DNA of 62,311 nucleotides from SZUA-521 sp041738285 (GCA_041738285.1 JBGSQB010000208.1:1-62311); one strand, 5' to 3'. Positions 1 to 9,752 are shown, counted from the first letter of the stretch. Translations and numbers: made by a program. Notes: generated by a model not told the origin, from the letters alone.

Positions 1-2
1 TT

Positions 3-422
3 CGCGGGGGCATGCTGCGAGCCATCGCGAGCGCAACCGATCCAGCGGCCGCGCGTGCGCTGCTGGACGACCCGTCGACCCGCGGCAACGATCTGTTCGT
101 GCTTTCGGGGACGTTGCTTGCCCCGGAACGCATCGACACCAACGCCGCCTGGATGGTCGAACATCTGATGCGCGAGTTGCCACGCTACCCGACGTTCGGA
201 CACCGCTGGCTGATCGGCAGCTTCGGTAATCGGTGTACCGTCGAAGGTGCAGCCGCGTTGCCGCAGCAGTTGTCCGGATTGATGCATCGGTTGGAGGGTG
301 GACCGCGGGCGCTGGCGCAAACCGTCGAACAGATGGAGTTGTGCGCGGCGTTTGTCGCACACCATGGCGTCGCAGCCAACCGCTACTTTTCGCAAGGTGT
401 TTCGGCCCTTACAGGGCCTTAG
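3..422 (+). CDS. M1-family aminopeptidase, C-terminal fragment
   Basis: The reading frame is open to the left edge, so this is the 3' end of a longer gene; the ATG at 12 is probably internal. The roughly 139 residues look like the helical ERAP1-type C-terminal domain of M1 zinc aminopeptidases: a stretch about daily turnover of helices with the phrases AIASATDP near the start and GGPRALAQTVEQ near the end, which resembles the last helical repeats of that domain. The HExxH zinc site would lie upstream, outside the window. It ends tail-to-tail with the next gene, overlapping it by four bases. The family call rests on resemblance only. Confidence 0.6.
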   Translation, partial: RGGMLRAIASATDPAAARALLDDPSTRGNDLFVLSGTLLAPERIDTNAAWMVEHLMRELPRYPTFGHRWLIGSFGNRCTVEGAAALPQQLSGLMHRLEGGPRALAQTVEQMELCAAFVAHHGVAANRYFSQGVSALTGP

Positions 423-925
423 TTGTCCAGCGTACCGTTCGGTTTCACGATAGCGATGCGGCGCGCGACGTCTGTCATCGGCATGTGCGGATTCGCGCTG
501 CGGGGTCCGTGGCTGTCGAGCCCATCGAGCCGTTCGGACAGCGCTCCAAATGCGGCATTGAGCACCGCACCGGGCGTTTCGTAGTTGCCGGCTGTATCCA
601 GAGACTTCAGTCGCTCGCGAAAGCGTTTGAGCTCGCCGGTGAATTGCGTGCCGAGATTCTTGTCAGCGGCCTTCCATTCGTCCATCCAGCGATCGCGGGA
701 CGCGCTCCTGCGGTACCGACGCTGACGCTGCGCACTCTTGAGCCGTTGCCAGACGGGCTTGTATTTGGGCAGGGTTTGGTCGGCCCATCGCGCGACTGCG
801 GGAGAGCCGCTCGCGCAGGCCATGCGGAACTGCATCCGTTCGCTGGGCGTGAGGGTGTCGAACGCGTAATCGCGAACGTAACTGGCCAACCAGTCGTCCA
901 TTGGTACTTTTGTCACTTTCCCCAT
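419..925 (-). CDS. hypothetical basic protein, 168 aa
   Basis: I do not recognise this protein. From the ATG at 925 it has 168 residues, is rich in Arg, Lys and Trp in its middle third (WQRLKSAQRQRRYRR), and shows no signal peptide or membrane segment, so it is probably cytoplasmic and could bind nucleic acid. An in-frame extension to 1009 exists but would run into the region just upstream of the divergent acyl-CoA synthetase. No convincing Shine-Dalgarno sequence decides the start. Its stop overlaps the end of the convergent peptidase gene by four bases. Confidence 0.55.
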   Translation of the reverse strand: MGKVTKVPMDDWLASYVRDYAFDTLTPSERMQFRMACASGSPAVARWADQTLPKYKPVWQRLKSAQRQRRYRRSASRDRWMDEWKAADKNLGTQFTGELKRFRERLKSLDTAGNYETPGAVLNAAFGALSERLDGLDSHGPRSANPHMPMTDVARRIAIVKPNGTLDN

Positions 926-1067
926 GGGCGGGCACTGTATACCCGCTCCATTCCCGCTAGTCATCCTTCTTGTTAGACGTTTGTACGTCGCTGCGTACTT
1001 GCTCGTCAAGGTGTCGACCCCGAGAATCGACCTTGGAACGAATATATCGGTCTGTGGGGACAGCGCA

Positions 1068-2690
1068 ATGCAGTGGAACTATGGGGACATTCTGGAGGCC
1101 GTCGATGAAGCAACGCCCGGAATCCGTAACGCGTTGATTCATGGCGACTCACTCCTGCCTTGGCGCGATTTCGCCCACCGTACCAACAACCTCGCTCGGG
1201 CGCTGCGCGAGCATGGCTGCGAGTCAGGTGACAAGATCGGTTTCTATATGCGCAACTGTGCGCAGTACAGCGAGGGGATTGCGGCTGCGTTCAAGGCGCG
1301 ACTGACTCACGTCAACGTCAACTACCGTTACGTCGATCACGAGCTGATCTACCTGCTCGACAATTCCGATGCCGCCGCGGTGATTTATGCCGCCGAGTTC
1401 GCGCCCCGCGTCGACGCCATTCGCGCGAAGCTGCCGCGCGTGAAGGTCTGGATCGAGGTTGCTGATGCGCATCCGGGCCTCGCTGATGTCGTTGCGTACG
1501 AGTCACTCGCCAGCGAAGGCACGGGCAGGCCGCTTGCGATCGAGCGCAGCGGGGATGACCTGTTGTTTTTGTACACAGGCGGCACCACCGGTATGCCCAA
1601 GGGCGTGATGTGGCGACACGACGACTTGTGGCGGGTAACAGGCGCCGGCGGTAACCCGAGGCTGAACATACCACCATCGGAAAATCTGGCTGCGTACGTG
1701 GAACGCCTCAGCCTCGAGCCCGCTCCGGTGAATCTGCCGCTACCCCCGATCATGCACGGAACAGGACTCTTGTCCGCCATTGGTGCGATGACTCACGGTG
1801 GCACGTGCGTGACGCTGCCGGGTCGCAGTTTCGATGCCAATGCCGCGCTTGCGGCCATCGACCGTCACCGGGTGACGGCGATGACAATCGTCGGCGATGC
1901 GTTCGCCCGACCCATGGTGGAAGCGCTCGACGCGGCACCTGCGCGTCACGACATCACATCGCTTCGCATCATCAGCTCGTCGGGTGTCATGTGGACGAAG
2001 GAAGTAAAGGCGGGACTGTTGCGGCACAACCCGCAACTCACCCTGGTCGACGGCTTTTCGTCTTCAGAGGCCATTGGTCTTGGCAGTTCGATCATGACCA
2101 AGGATCAGAGTGTCGAGGTCGCGAAGTTCATGCTCGGGCCGAGCTGCAGAGTATTCAGTGAGGACTTCCGCCCGGTACCGGTGGCTGGCGGGGCCACGGG
2201 CATGGTGGGCGTGAGCGGTTTTCTGCCGATCGGCTACTACAAGGATCCGGAAAAATCCGCGCGGACGTTTCCCGTTGTCGACGGTGTGCGGTTCTCGATT
2301 CCCGGTGACTGGGTGCGCATCGAGGCAGACGGTTCACTGACCTTGCTCGGACGGGGCAGCAACTGCATCAACACCGCCGGTGAGAAGGTGTATCCCGAGG
2401 AAGTCGAAGAAGCGCTGAAGGAGCATGCATCGATCGCCGATGCGCTGGTGGTGGGAGTTGCTGACGAGCGCTGGGGTCAGTCGATCACCGCGGTCGTGCA
2501 GCTCAACGCCGGCTTCGAACTCGACGAGATCGGCGTGCGAGACTTCGTTCGCACGCGCCTGGCCGCTTACAAGCTGCCGAAACGGATTCTCGCCAAGATG
2601 GATCTGGAACGCGCGCCCAATGGCAAGGCCAACTACAAGCTGATCAAGGAATTCGCGGAAGCCGCGTTGTCGCGACCGAAGACTGTGTGA
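1068..2690 (+). CDS. acyl-CoA synthetase (FadD-like, ANL superfamily)
   Basis: A 540-residue AMP-binding enzyme that should activate a carboxylic acid as acyl-adenylate and then acyl-CoA. The P-loop motif YTGGTTGMPKGV lies near residue 168, the hinge-region motif GRGSNCINTAGEKVYPEE near 428, and the C-terminal PNGKANYK with the adenylation lysine near 517. The VMWRHDD extension after the P-loop resembles FadD19-type synthetases that act on branched or steroid side-chain acids; this substrate is a guess. I chose the ATG at 1068 because GGGGA at 1056-1060 precedes it and the protein then starts at the usual family position; longer frames begin at 924. The stop overlaps the next start as GTGA, so the transporter is translationally coupled. 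Confidence 0.9.
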   Translation: MQWNYGDILEAVDEATPGIRNALIHGDSLLPWRDFAHRTNNLARALREHGCESGDKIGFYMRNCAQYSEGIAAAFKARLTHVNVNYRYVDHELIYLLDNSDAAAVIYAAEFAPRVDAIRAKLPRVKVWIEVADAHPGLADVVAYESLASEGTGRPLAIERSGDDLLFLYTGGTTGMPKGVMWRHDDLWRVTGAGGNPRLNIPPSENLAAYVERLSLEPAPVNLPLPPIMHGTGLLSAIGAMTHGGTCVTLPGRSFDANAALAAIDRHRVTAMTIVGDAFARPMVEALDAAPARHDITSLRIISSSGVMWTKEVKAGLLRHNPQLTLVDGFSSSEAIGLGSSIMTKDQSVEVAKFMLGPSCRVFSEDFRPVPVAGGATGMVGVSGFLPIGYYKDPEKSARTFPVVDGVRFSIPGDWVRIEADGSLTLLGRGSNCINTAGEKVYPEEVEEALKEHASIADALVVGVADERWGQSITAVVQLNAGFELDEIGVRDFVRTRLAAYKLPKRILAKMDLERAPNGKANYKLIKEFAEAALSRPKTV

Positions 2691-3973
2691 GCGAAGCCCC
2701 GCGCTGGTACCGTTTTGCCTGGTTTTTGGGACGGCCGCCCGACCTGACGAGTCGACAGTGGCGCGTACTGGGCCTCGTCTCCGCCGTGTCGTTTTTCGAG
2801 ATGTACGACCTGTACCTCTTCTCCTTGAATCTGAAACAGATTCAAGCAGATCTGATGATTCCGGAGGGCGATCTCGGACTGCTCGGTTCCATCGTTCGCG
2901 CCGGCGCGCTGCTGTCGATATTCATTGCAATGGCGGCGGACCGTGTTGGCCGGCGTCGCATGTTGCTCATCACGGTGCTCGGTTACACGTTGCTCACCGG
3001 TGCGACCGCACTCGCGCCATCGGCGGAGAGCTTCGTCGTGTTCCAATTCCTGGCGCGAGGCTTTGCGGTGGCAGAAGGTATTCTCGCGACCGTCGTCATC
3101 GTCGAAGAGTTTGCCCCCGAGCATCGCGGTTGGGGCATTGGCGCAGCCGCTGCCATTCAGGCGTGCGGTGCCGGTGCGGCTGCACTGATGTTCGGATTCG
3201 TCGACTATCTCCCTTACGGTTGGCGCGCGCTTTACGCCTTCGGCCTCATACCGCTGCTGCTCATCGCGTACTGGCGTCGAACGCTGCCGGAGACCGATCG
3301 CTTCGAGGCGCTGGCGCGCCAGCGCGTCCAGACGCCGGACCTCATTGTGCCGATGGGCAGCATCATGGCGTTGATGCGCAGCTACCCGGGACGCTTCTTT
3401 GCACTGACCGTCGCCAGTTTCGTATTGTCGATGGCGGTGTCAGCCGCGAGCTTCTTCACGCCGAAGTATCTGCAGGACGTGCATCTGTGGACTCCCGCCA
3501 ACGTTGCGCTGATGACGTTCTTCGGCGGTATGTTCGCGATCATGGGTAACCCGCTGGCTGGCTGGATGAGCGACCGACTCGGTCGCCGGCCCGTCGCCAT
3601 CGGTGCGTCGATCCTGGTGCCGGTGCTGACCATTGGATTCTTCTCTGTGGGCAGTTGGGCGCTGCCGCTGTTCTGGGCGATGCTGGTGTTCGTCGAGTTC
3701 GCGGTCGCGGTGACCATGTCCGCGTTCAGTGCCGAAATGTTTCCGACCTCCCAGCGCTCCACTGCCACCGGGGCGCGCTCGTTCGCGTCGGCGCTCGGGG
3801 CGGTTGCGGGGCTGGCTGCGGTTTCCGGTTTGTATGACGCACTCGGCGACAACTGGACAGCGATTCGGGCGCTCGCGGCAGGCTGCATCCTGGTGCCGAT
3901 CATCATTGTGCTGTGGTTCCCGGAAACCGCGCGGCGCGACCTGGAAGAGATTGCCCCAACCGCGCCAAAGTAA
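2687..3973 (+). CDS. MFS transporter, sugar/aromatic-acid-symporter type
   Basis: A 428-residue inner-membrane protein with about 12 hydrophobic segments. The loop between helices 2 and 3 carries the MFS signature ADRVGRRRM, and the equivalent loop in the second half carries SDRLGRRP. RWYRFAWFLGRPPDLTSRQW precedes the first helix. It starts at a GTG inside the GTGA overlap with the acyl-CoA synthetase, so the two are almost certainly one operon; the transporter probably brings in the acid that the synthetase activates. The exact substrate cannot be told from sequence. Confidence 0.88.
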   Translation: MSEAPRWYRFAWFLGRPPDLTSRQWRVLGLVSAVSFFEMYDLYLFSLNLKQIQADLMIPEGDLGLLGSIVRAGALLSIFIAMAADRVGRRRMLLITVLGYTLLTGATALAPSAESFVVFQFLARGFAVAEGILATVVIVEEFAPEHRGWGIGAAAAIQACGAGAAALMFGFVDYLPYGWRALYAFGLIPLLLIAYWRRTLPETDRFEALARQRVQTPDLIVPMGSIMALMRSYPGRFFALTVASFVLSMAVSAASFFTPKYLQDVHLWTPANVALMTFFGGMFAIMGNPLAGWMSDRLGRRPVAIGASILVPVLTIGFFSVGSWALPLFWAMLVFVEFAVAVTMSAFSAEMFPTSQRSTATGARSFASALGAVAGLAAVSGLYDALGDNWTAIRALAAGCILVPIIIVLWFPETARRDLEEIAPTAPK

Positions 3974-4054
3974 CGATCTGGGACTTCGTTAACGTTCTGC
4001 ACGCCGGTTGTTGAATACCTTCGTTATGCACCTCGTGTTGATAAGGACATTGAC

Positions 4055-4264
4055 ATGGCCCCAGTGCATGAGCACGCCTCCGGTTCCAACCCTGCCCCTG
4101 CGCATCATGCGTTGAACGCGGTCAACTGGCCGTTCTCGGCCGAGGCTGCTGCAGCCCCGAGCAGCGGCACGATCGAGATCCGCGGCAGCACCTACCTTGC
4201 GTATTGCAAGGCCTGGGCACCCGTTTGGATCGATCCCGACGACGAGGACGCGCTCGACGTCTGA
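4055..4264 (+). CDS. small hypothetical protein, 69 aa
   Basis: A short frame starting MAPVHEHASGSNPAP and ending in an acidic tail DPDDEDALDV. It is supported by an AAGGA ribosome binding site about eight bases before the ATG and by codon use with G or C at most third positions, like its neighbours. There is no signal peptide or membrane helix. It occupies the otherwise empty stretch between the MFS gene and the exported amidohydrolase. Function unknown; no family recognised. Confidence 0.5.
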   Translation: MAPVHEHASGSNPAPAHHALNAVNWPFSAEAAAAPSSGTIEIRGSTYLAYCKAWAPVWIDPDDEDALDV

Positions 4265-4376
4265 TCGCGCCGATCTGGTGCGCACTCGCGCTGCGTAAAG
4301 CCCGTGTGGTGAAATGCCCTTCTTCATTTCGATGACGGGGCGGTCGCATGGCGGAGCCTGAAGCAGCGAGGCAACA

Positions 4377-5984
4377 GTGATCAGGGTGATGCTTGCGTGG
4401 GTCGTCTGCGCATTGTGCTGTGCCGCCGCGGCGGACACGGTGGTACGTAACATCAAGGGCTATTCGTCGACGGGCAATGGTGTAACGACGTTCGATCATC
4501 TGCTGTTCGACGATGAGGGTCGCGTGGTTGCGGTCGGCAGCGGCAAGGGGCCGGATGCCGCCAACGTGATCGACGGGCAGGGCCAGGTGCTCTTGCCTGG
4601 CCTCATCGATGCGCACGGCCACGTCTCGAGTCTGGGTCTTGCGCGTCTGGCGGTGGATCTCGTGGGCACGCGTAGCTTGGAAGAAGCGTTGGCGCGCGTT
4701 CGTGCCTACGCGGCGGCCAATCCCGATTTGCCGTGGATCGTCGGTCGCGGCTGGAACCAGGAGCTTTGGACCATTCGTGAGTTTCCACGCGCCGCGGATC
4801 TCGACGCCGTCGTGGATCGCCCTGCCTGGTTCAATCGCGTTGATGGACACGCCGGTTGGGCAAACAGTGCCGCGTTGCGGCTGGCGGGAATCAACGCAGA
4901 CACCGAGAGTGCCGCGGGCGGAGAAATTTTGCGCGACTCGAGTGGCGAGCCGACCGGCGTGCTGGTCGATCGCGCGATGGAGCAGGTCGAAGCCGTAATT
5001 CCAGCGCCGGACATCGCCGCGCTCGACAAGGCGCTGAACCTCGCGTTTTCGGAACTGCTCGCGCACGGCGTCACGTCTGTACATGACGCGGGGATTTCTG
5101 TGGCTGAAGCTCGTCTGTATCAGGCGCGTGCAGCCGCCGGGCGCATGCCGCTTCGGATATACGCCATGCTCGGCGGCATCGACGCGGTACGCGAATTCGG
5201 CGCGCCGTTCGCCGACTCCAGCGAGCGCGTCGTGGTGCGCTCGATGAAGCTGGTCGCCGATGGCGCGCTTGGCAGCCGCGGTGCGGCACTTCTCGAACCC
5301 TATGCAGATGCACCTGGCAGTCGTGGTCTGGTGATCGAAGACCTGCCCACCCTCACGACAAAGATCAGTCAGGCGCGCGCATTGGGCTTTCAGGTGAATG
5401 TGCATGCGATCGGCGACCGAGCCAACAGCATCGTGCTGGATGCGTTCGCGGCAGCAGGCGGATTACCCGCCGAGCGCCACCGGATCGAGCATGCGCAGAT
5501 CGTCGAACTCGACGACATTCCGCGCTTCGGGAGCATTGGTGTGTTGCCTTCGATGCAGCCTGTTCATGCGACCTCGGATCGACTGATGGCCGAAGCTCGA
5601 CTGGGACCGCACCGGTTGTCCGGCGCCTACGCGTGGAGGCGATTTCTCGATCTGGGTCTGCGGGTGCCTGGGGGCAGCGACTTTCCGGTCGAACCGGTGA
5701 ACCCCTTTCTTGGGTGGTACGCGGCGGTCAGTCGTCAGGGTCTGGACGGTGAGCCCCCGGGTGGCTGGTTGCCGGATCAGGTCATGACGGGTGCGGAGGC
5801 ACTGCGTGCGTTCACCCTGGATGCTGCCTACGGCGCTTTCCAGGATGCCCACCTGGGATCCCTCGAGACCGGCAAGTGGGCGGATTTCATTCTCATCGAT
5901 GCGGATCCATTCACCGTGACGACGCGCGCGATTGCCGACATCAAGGTGACCGGCACCTGGGTGGCTGGAAAGCGAGCACACTGA
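4377..5984 (+). CDS. exported amidohydrolase, YtcJ-type (amidohydrolase family 3)
   Basis: A 535-residue metal-dependent hydrolase with an N-terminal signal peptide (MIRVMLAWVVCALCCAAAA), so probably periplasmic. The metal-binding strand LPGLIDAHGH is near residue 73, VHAIGDRA near 342, RIEHAQ near 369 and GSDFPVEPVNP near 440, all conserved in this family of cyclic-amide or N-acyl hydrolases. GAGG five bases upstream supports the GTG start at 4377 over the ATG at 4389. The iron alcohol dehydrogenase follows after 14 bases. Two further members of the same family lie at 48.7 and 50.9 kb. The substrate is unknown. Confidence 0.88.
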   Translation: MIRVMLAWVVCALCCAAAADTVVRNIKGYSSTGNGVTTFDHLLFDDEGRVVAVGSGKGPDAANVIDGQGQVLLPGLIDAHGHVSSLGLARLAVDLVGTRSLEEALARVRAYAAANPDLPWIVGRGWNQELWTIREFPRAADLDAVVDRPAWFNRVDGHAGWANSAALRLAGINADTESAAGGEILRDSSGEPTGVLVDRAMEQVEAVIPAPDIAALDKALNLAFSELLAHGVTSVHDAGISVAEARLYQARAAAGRMPLRIYAMLGGIDAVREFGAPFADSSERVVVRSMKLVADGALGSRGAALLEPYADAPGSRGLVIEDLPTLTTKISQARALGFQVNVHAIGDRANSIVLDAFAAAGGLPAERHRIEHAQIVELDDIPRFGSIGVLPSMQPVHATSDRLMAEARLGPHRLSGAYAWRRFLDLGLRVPGGSDFPVEPVNPFLGWYAAVSRQGLDGEPPGGWLPDQVMTGAEALRAFTLDAAYGAFQDAHLGSLETGKWADFILIDADPFTVTTRAIADIKVTGTWVAGKRAH

Positions 5985-5998
5985 CGAAGGTGACCGAC

Positions 5999-7171
5999 AT
6001 GTCAGCGCTCATGGGTAATTTCAACTATCCCACCCGGGTCTGGGTAGGCGCTGGCCGTGCCGCCGAACTCGGTGCGGCGTGCGCGCTGGCGGGCATCAAG
6101 GCGCCACTCATCGTCACGGATCGGGTACTGGCCGGCCTGCCCCTCATCGGGGTGATCACCGATGCCCTCGAAGCTGCCGAATTGCCGTACACGATTTTCG
6201 CCGACGTGCAGGGCAATCCGACCGAGCACAACGTCGATGCCGGGCTGACGGCGCTGCGTGCCGGCGCGCACGATGGCATCGTTGCGCTCGGCGGTGGGTC
6301 CGCAGTCGATGTCGGTAAAGTGCTCGCGTTCATGGCCGGCCAGCGCCGGCCACTGTGGGACTTCGAAGACGTCGCCGATCACTGGATTCGCGCCGATGCA
6401 GCGGCGATTCTGCCCGTAGTCGCATTGCCGACCACCGCAGGAACGGGCTCCGAAGTGGGTCGCGCAGGTGTCATCACTCAAGCCAGCACCCACACCAAGA
6501 AGGTGATCTTTCACCCCGGCATGATGCCGAAGGTCGCCATCTGCGACCCCGAACTGACGCTGGGCTTACCGCCGTCGGCCACCGCTGCCACCGGACTCGA
6601 CGCATTCGTTCATTGCCTGGAAGCCTATTGCGCGCCGGGTTATCACCCACTCGCGGACGGCATCGCGATCGAAGGCATGCGGCTGGTTCAGCAGTATCTG
6701 CCACGGGCATATGCGAACGGCGCGGACCTGGAAGCGCGGACTCAGATGATGGTGGCTGCGGCGATGGGCGCCACCGCCTTTCAGAAGGGGCTCGGCGCGA
6801 TCCACGCACTGGCGCATCCGGTGGGCGCGCTCTACGACACGCACCACGGCCTGACCAACGCAGTGATCATGCCGTACGTGCTGCGCTACAACCGTCCCGC
6901 GATCGAAGACAAGATCGACCGCCTTGGACGCTGGCTCGGGCTCGATGCCGGTTTCGAAGCGTTCATGAGATTCATTCTCGAATTGCGCGCACGCCTGAGT
7001 ATCCCGCATCGGCTCGGGGACATGGGCGTGGGCAAGGAAAGGGCGGCGCAGGTCGCAGCCATGGCGGTGGTCGATCCCACGGCATCGGGCAACCCACGAC
7101 CGCTCGATGAGGCGACAGCCCAACGGTTGTTCGAGGCGGCGGTAGACGGCCGTCTCGAATCAAGATCGTAG
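5999..7171 (+). CDS. iron-containing alcohol dehydrogenase
   Basis: A 390-residue cytoplasmic group III alcohol dehydrogenase. The nucleotide-binding GGGSAVDVGK motif and PTTAGTGSE are present, and the four metal ligands of the family can be placed at D201, H205, H269 and H283, matching the FucO spacing. The ATG at 5999 is preceded by GAAGG with eight bases between; the open frame upstream overlaps the amidohydrolase and is not needed. The tight spacing suggests one operon with the amidohydrolase. It should oxidise an alcohol or reduce an aldehyde with NAD(P); the substrate is not determined. Confidence 0.92.
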   Translation: MSALMGNFNYPTRVWVGAGRAAELGAACALAGIKAPLIVTDRVLAGLPLIGVITDALEAAELPYTIFADVQGNPTEHNVDAGLTALRAGAHDGIVALGGGSAVDVGKVLAFMAGQRRPLWDFEDVADHWIRADAAAILPVVALPTTAGTGSEVGRAGVITQASTHTKKVIFHPGMMPKVAICDPELTLGLPPSATAATGLDAFVHCLEAYCAPGYHPLADGIAIEGMRLVQQYLPRAYANGADLEARTQMMVAAAMGATAFQKGLGAIHALAHPVGALYDTHHGLTNAVIMPYVLRYNRPAIEDKIDRLGRWLGLDAGFEAFMRFILELRARLSIPHRLGDMGVGKERAAQVAAMAVVDPTASGNPRPLDEATAQRLFEAAVDGRLESRS

Positions 7172-7256
7172 TGACAACTACTACCTAGGCTCGCCGGCGG
7201 TGTCGTCTTATCATCGGCGTTGGCGCAGTCGTGCGTCGCTACCTAAGGGGTCGTTC

Positions 7257-7946
7257 ATGTTCATTCGAGCAGTTGCTCTTATCGGTTTGTTGATTCCGGC
7301 CGTTGCGCTTGCAGTTGAACGCGAACAGGTGGAGTACGCGGCCATCCGGACCATGGAGATGAGCGGCGCAGTGATGACCGGACCAATATCCTTCACGCCG
7401 ATGAAGCAACGCGATGAGATCGATATGAAGGGCACCCGGATGATCACGATCACGCGTCGCGACAAAGGCGTCGCGTGGCAGCTGATGCCCGATCAGAAGA
7501 TGTACATGGAGACGAAGCTCGGTGAAGTGTCAGAGGATCGGCCCGCTGATCTCTCCGACTACACAATCGAGACAACGCAGATCGGACCCGAAGTGGTCAA
7601 CGGCATCGCGACCACCAAGAACAAGCTGATCATGACGGCCAAGGACGGCAGCAAGTTCGGCGGGTTTTCCTGGGTCACCGCGGAAGGAATCACCCTGAAG
7701 TCGGATGCCATCGCGATGGCAAAGGGCAGCAAGGAGCGGATCAAAATGGAACTCACCGAACTCGTGGTTGGGCCGCAGGATCCTTCGAATTTTGAGATTC
7801 CCGCTGGTTATTCGCTGATGAACATGTCGAACATGATGATGCAGGGAATGATGGGCGAAGAAACAGGAGACGAACCGACCGAGGCTGGCGAGCCACCGCC
7901 GAAGAAGAAGTGGGGATTGAAAGGTGCGTTGGACCTCTTGAAGTAG
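7257..7946 (+). CDS. exported DUF4412-like protein
   Basis: A 229-residue secreted protein. The signal peptide is MFIRAVALIGLLIPAVALA, and AAGGGG lies seven bases before the ATG. The pattern of AWQLMPDQKMYME followed by a two-layer beta region resembles DUF4412 proteins of the periplasm. It carries a methionine-rich stretch (MSNMMMQGMM) and a Pro/Lys tail near the C-terminus, which is unusual and might bind metal, though I have no further evidence for that. It opens a three-gene cluster with spacings of 10 and 12 bases. Confidence 0.75.
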   Translation: MFIRAVALIGLLIPAVALAVEREQVEYAAIRTMEMSGAVMTGPISFTPMKQRDEIDMKGTRMITITRRDKGVAWQLMPDQKMYMETKLGEVSEDRPADLSDYTIETTQIGPEVVNGIATTKNKLIMTAKDGSKFGGFSWVTAEGITLKSDAIAMAKGSKERIKMELTELVVGPQDPSNFEIPAGYSLMNMSNMMMQGMMGEETGDEPTEAGEPPPKKKWGLKGALDLLK

Positions 7947-7956
7947 GACGGCTCGA

Positions 7957-8991
7957 ATGTACAAACGATTGCAGATGGCTTTTGTCGCCTCCGTACTGTT
8001 GGTGACCGTGGGCATGCCTGCAGATGCGGATCTCTTCTGCGATACCGGTGCGGCCGATGATGATCTGCTGTTTGACCAGGCATCCCAGGCGATTGCGGCA
8101 GGGCGCGATGCCGAGGGCTTTGCGATGTTCAAGAAGATCACGTCGGCGTGCTTCGACAGCGGCGATGCAAAGGCCAAGGCGCTCCGCTTCGACGCCGCAA
8201 CGGTCGCGGTGGGCAGCAAACTCGCCAAGGCGGCGGAATCTGCGGGGAAGTTCGACGACGCCCTTGGTTTCTACTTCGATATTCGCAATGTCACGTCTGC
8301 TTACACCGAGTCCGATGAGGATCGGGTCGTGATGGCAAACGCGCGCGCCAACAAATCCAATCGCAACGCCGTGGGTAGAGCACTGTCGCGCTTCAACGAC
8401 GAGGAGATCGAACGCTGGTCGTCGGGTAGTCATCGTGATCTGGCGAAGCCGCATGTCGCCAAGCGCGCGAGCGAAATGAGGGCCTATGGGGTGGAAGCCC
8501 GCGCGATCGCCACCGGTCAGGGCGATGCGGCGATGGCTGCAGAAGAAAAGGCGTTTCAAGGTCGCGGCGGGGTCGGTGTCGTATTCGGTGCATACACGCA
8601 ATCGAACATCGAGGAAGCGAAGGCGTGGTATGGCATGGTCGGATTCAGCACGGGCATTGCGCGTGCCAACGAGCGCGCGGTGGCGCGCGGCGACCAGCTA
8701 TTGAAGGAAGATGCCGAGTCGATTCTGCAAGTTGCGTTGGACTATTTCACTGAGGCCGGCGCGGTCGCCAAAGAGCAGCAAGTGCGCGCCAAGGCCAAGG
8801 TGCTGGGCGATGCGGCGGCCGCCAAGGACCAGTACGAGCGCGCCGCTGAGTATTACGAGCTCGCCGGCATGTCCGAGCGGGCCGACGCGGTGATGGCGGC
8901 GGGTGAAGAAAAGGCCGAAGCCGCCGAAAGCCAGCGTCAGGAAGAATTCCAGTCGGGCATGGATGATTTGGAGAAGGAGCTGGGGTTCTAG
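7957..8991 (+). CDS. exported alpha-helical repeat protein, unknown function
   Basis: A 344-residue protein with a signal peptide ending near residue 25 (MPADADL). The remainder is Ala- and Glu-rich and almost wholly helical, with TPR-like periodicity in YERAAEYYELAGMSERADAV towards the end, and a charged coiled-coil-like C-terminus ending KELGF. I do not recognise a named family. It sits between the DUF4412-like gene and the phosphatase with very short gaps, so it is probably co-expressed with them and acts in the cell envelope. Confidence 0.7.
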   Translation: MYKRLQMAFVASVLLVTVGMPADADLFCDTGAADDDLLFDQASQAIAAGRDAEGFAMFKKITSACFDSGDAKAKALRFDAATVAVGSKLAKAAESAGKFDDALGFYFDIRNVTSAYTESDEDRVVMANARANKSNRNAVGRALSRFNDEEIERWSSGSHRDLAKPHVAKRASEMRAYGVEARAIATGQGDAAMAAEEKAFQGRGGVGVVFGAYTQSNIEEAKAWYGMVGFSTGIARANERAVARGDQLLKEDAESILQVALDYFTEAGAVAKEQQVRAKAKVLGDAAAAKDQYERAAEYYELAGMSERADAVMAAGEEKAEAAESQRQEEFQSGMDDLEKELGF

Positions 8992-9003
8992 GGAAGCCAT
9001 CAC

Positions 9004-9723
9004 GTGTTCGACGAGCCCGACCGGCGACGGCTGTACCTGTTGCGACATGCGGAAGCCGCGTATGTGAACGCAGACGGTACGCCGGTCGAAGACACACGAA
9101 TCGCTCCACTCACGCCCAACGGTCGTACCCAGGCGCAATCGCAAGCACGGCTGCTGGCTGATGTTCAATTCGACCGCGCGGTGTGTTCGGGTCTGCCTCG
9201 CACGGTGGAAACGGCAACCGCGATCCTTGTCGGGCGTGATGGACCGGCGCTCGAAACTGTGCCAGCGCTCGCCGAGATTCAGGGTGGTGACCGCAGCCAA
9301 CCCATTGATGATCTGAAGGCCTGGTTTGCGCACGTAGCCAACCCATGGGCGGACGCAGCGCACCCGGAGGCACGCTTTCTGGGCGGTGAGCGGTTCGTCG
9401 ATTTCGAGGCCCGTGTGATTCCCGCGTTTCGCGCGTTGCTTGCGGACCCTGCCTGGCGGACGCTGCTTCTGGTTGCCCACGGCGGCGTGAATCGCCTCAT
9501 TCTCAACCACGTCATGAACCTGCCATGGCAGGGCACGATGTCGATCGAGCAGGATGCCTGCTGCATCAATATCGTCGACGTCGATCAGGGGCCAGACGGT
9601 CCGCGCCGTTATCTGGTACGCGCCATCAATCTCACGGGCTACAACCTGAGCAAGGCCGGCATCCTGCTCACCGACATGGAAAGGACAGCGCAGCGCTTGG
9701 CGTTGCTGGCGCAGCGCCCTTGA
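9004..9723 (+). CDS. histidine phosphatase family protein
   Basis: A 239-residue protein of the phosphoglycerate-mutase-like fold. The catalytic motif LLRHAEA gives H15 as nucleophile, and the second histidine is H159 in LVAHGGVNRL. The family covers broad acid phosphatases and mutases; nothing here fixes the substrate. Start is the GTG at 9004, with GGGAAG about seven bases upstream and only 12 bases after the previous stop. It is the last gene before a convergent junction with structured DNA. Confidence 0.88.
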   Translation: MFDEPDRRRLYLLRHAEAAYVNADGTPVEDTRIAPLTPNGRTQAQSQARLLADVQFDRAVCSGLPRTVETATAILVGRDGPALETVPALAEIQGGDRSQPIDDLKAWFAHVANPWADAAHPEARFLGGERFVDFEARVIPAFRALLADPAWRTLLLVAHGGVNRLILNHVMNLPWQGTMSIEQDACCINIVDVDQGPDGPRRYLVRAINLTGYNLSKAGILLTDMERTAQRLALLAQRP

Positions 9724-9752
9724 TATGCGTGATATGCGAGTCGGAAAAAAGA

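Noticed and set aside
8989..9003. Third copy of the IS-end-like element (CTAGGGAAGC at the stop of the helical repeat protein)
   Set aside because: Only 10 bases match and the GAACAAGT part is missing; likely chance.
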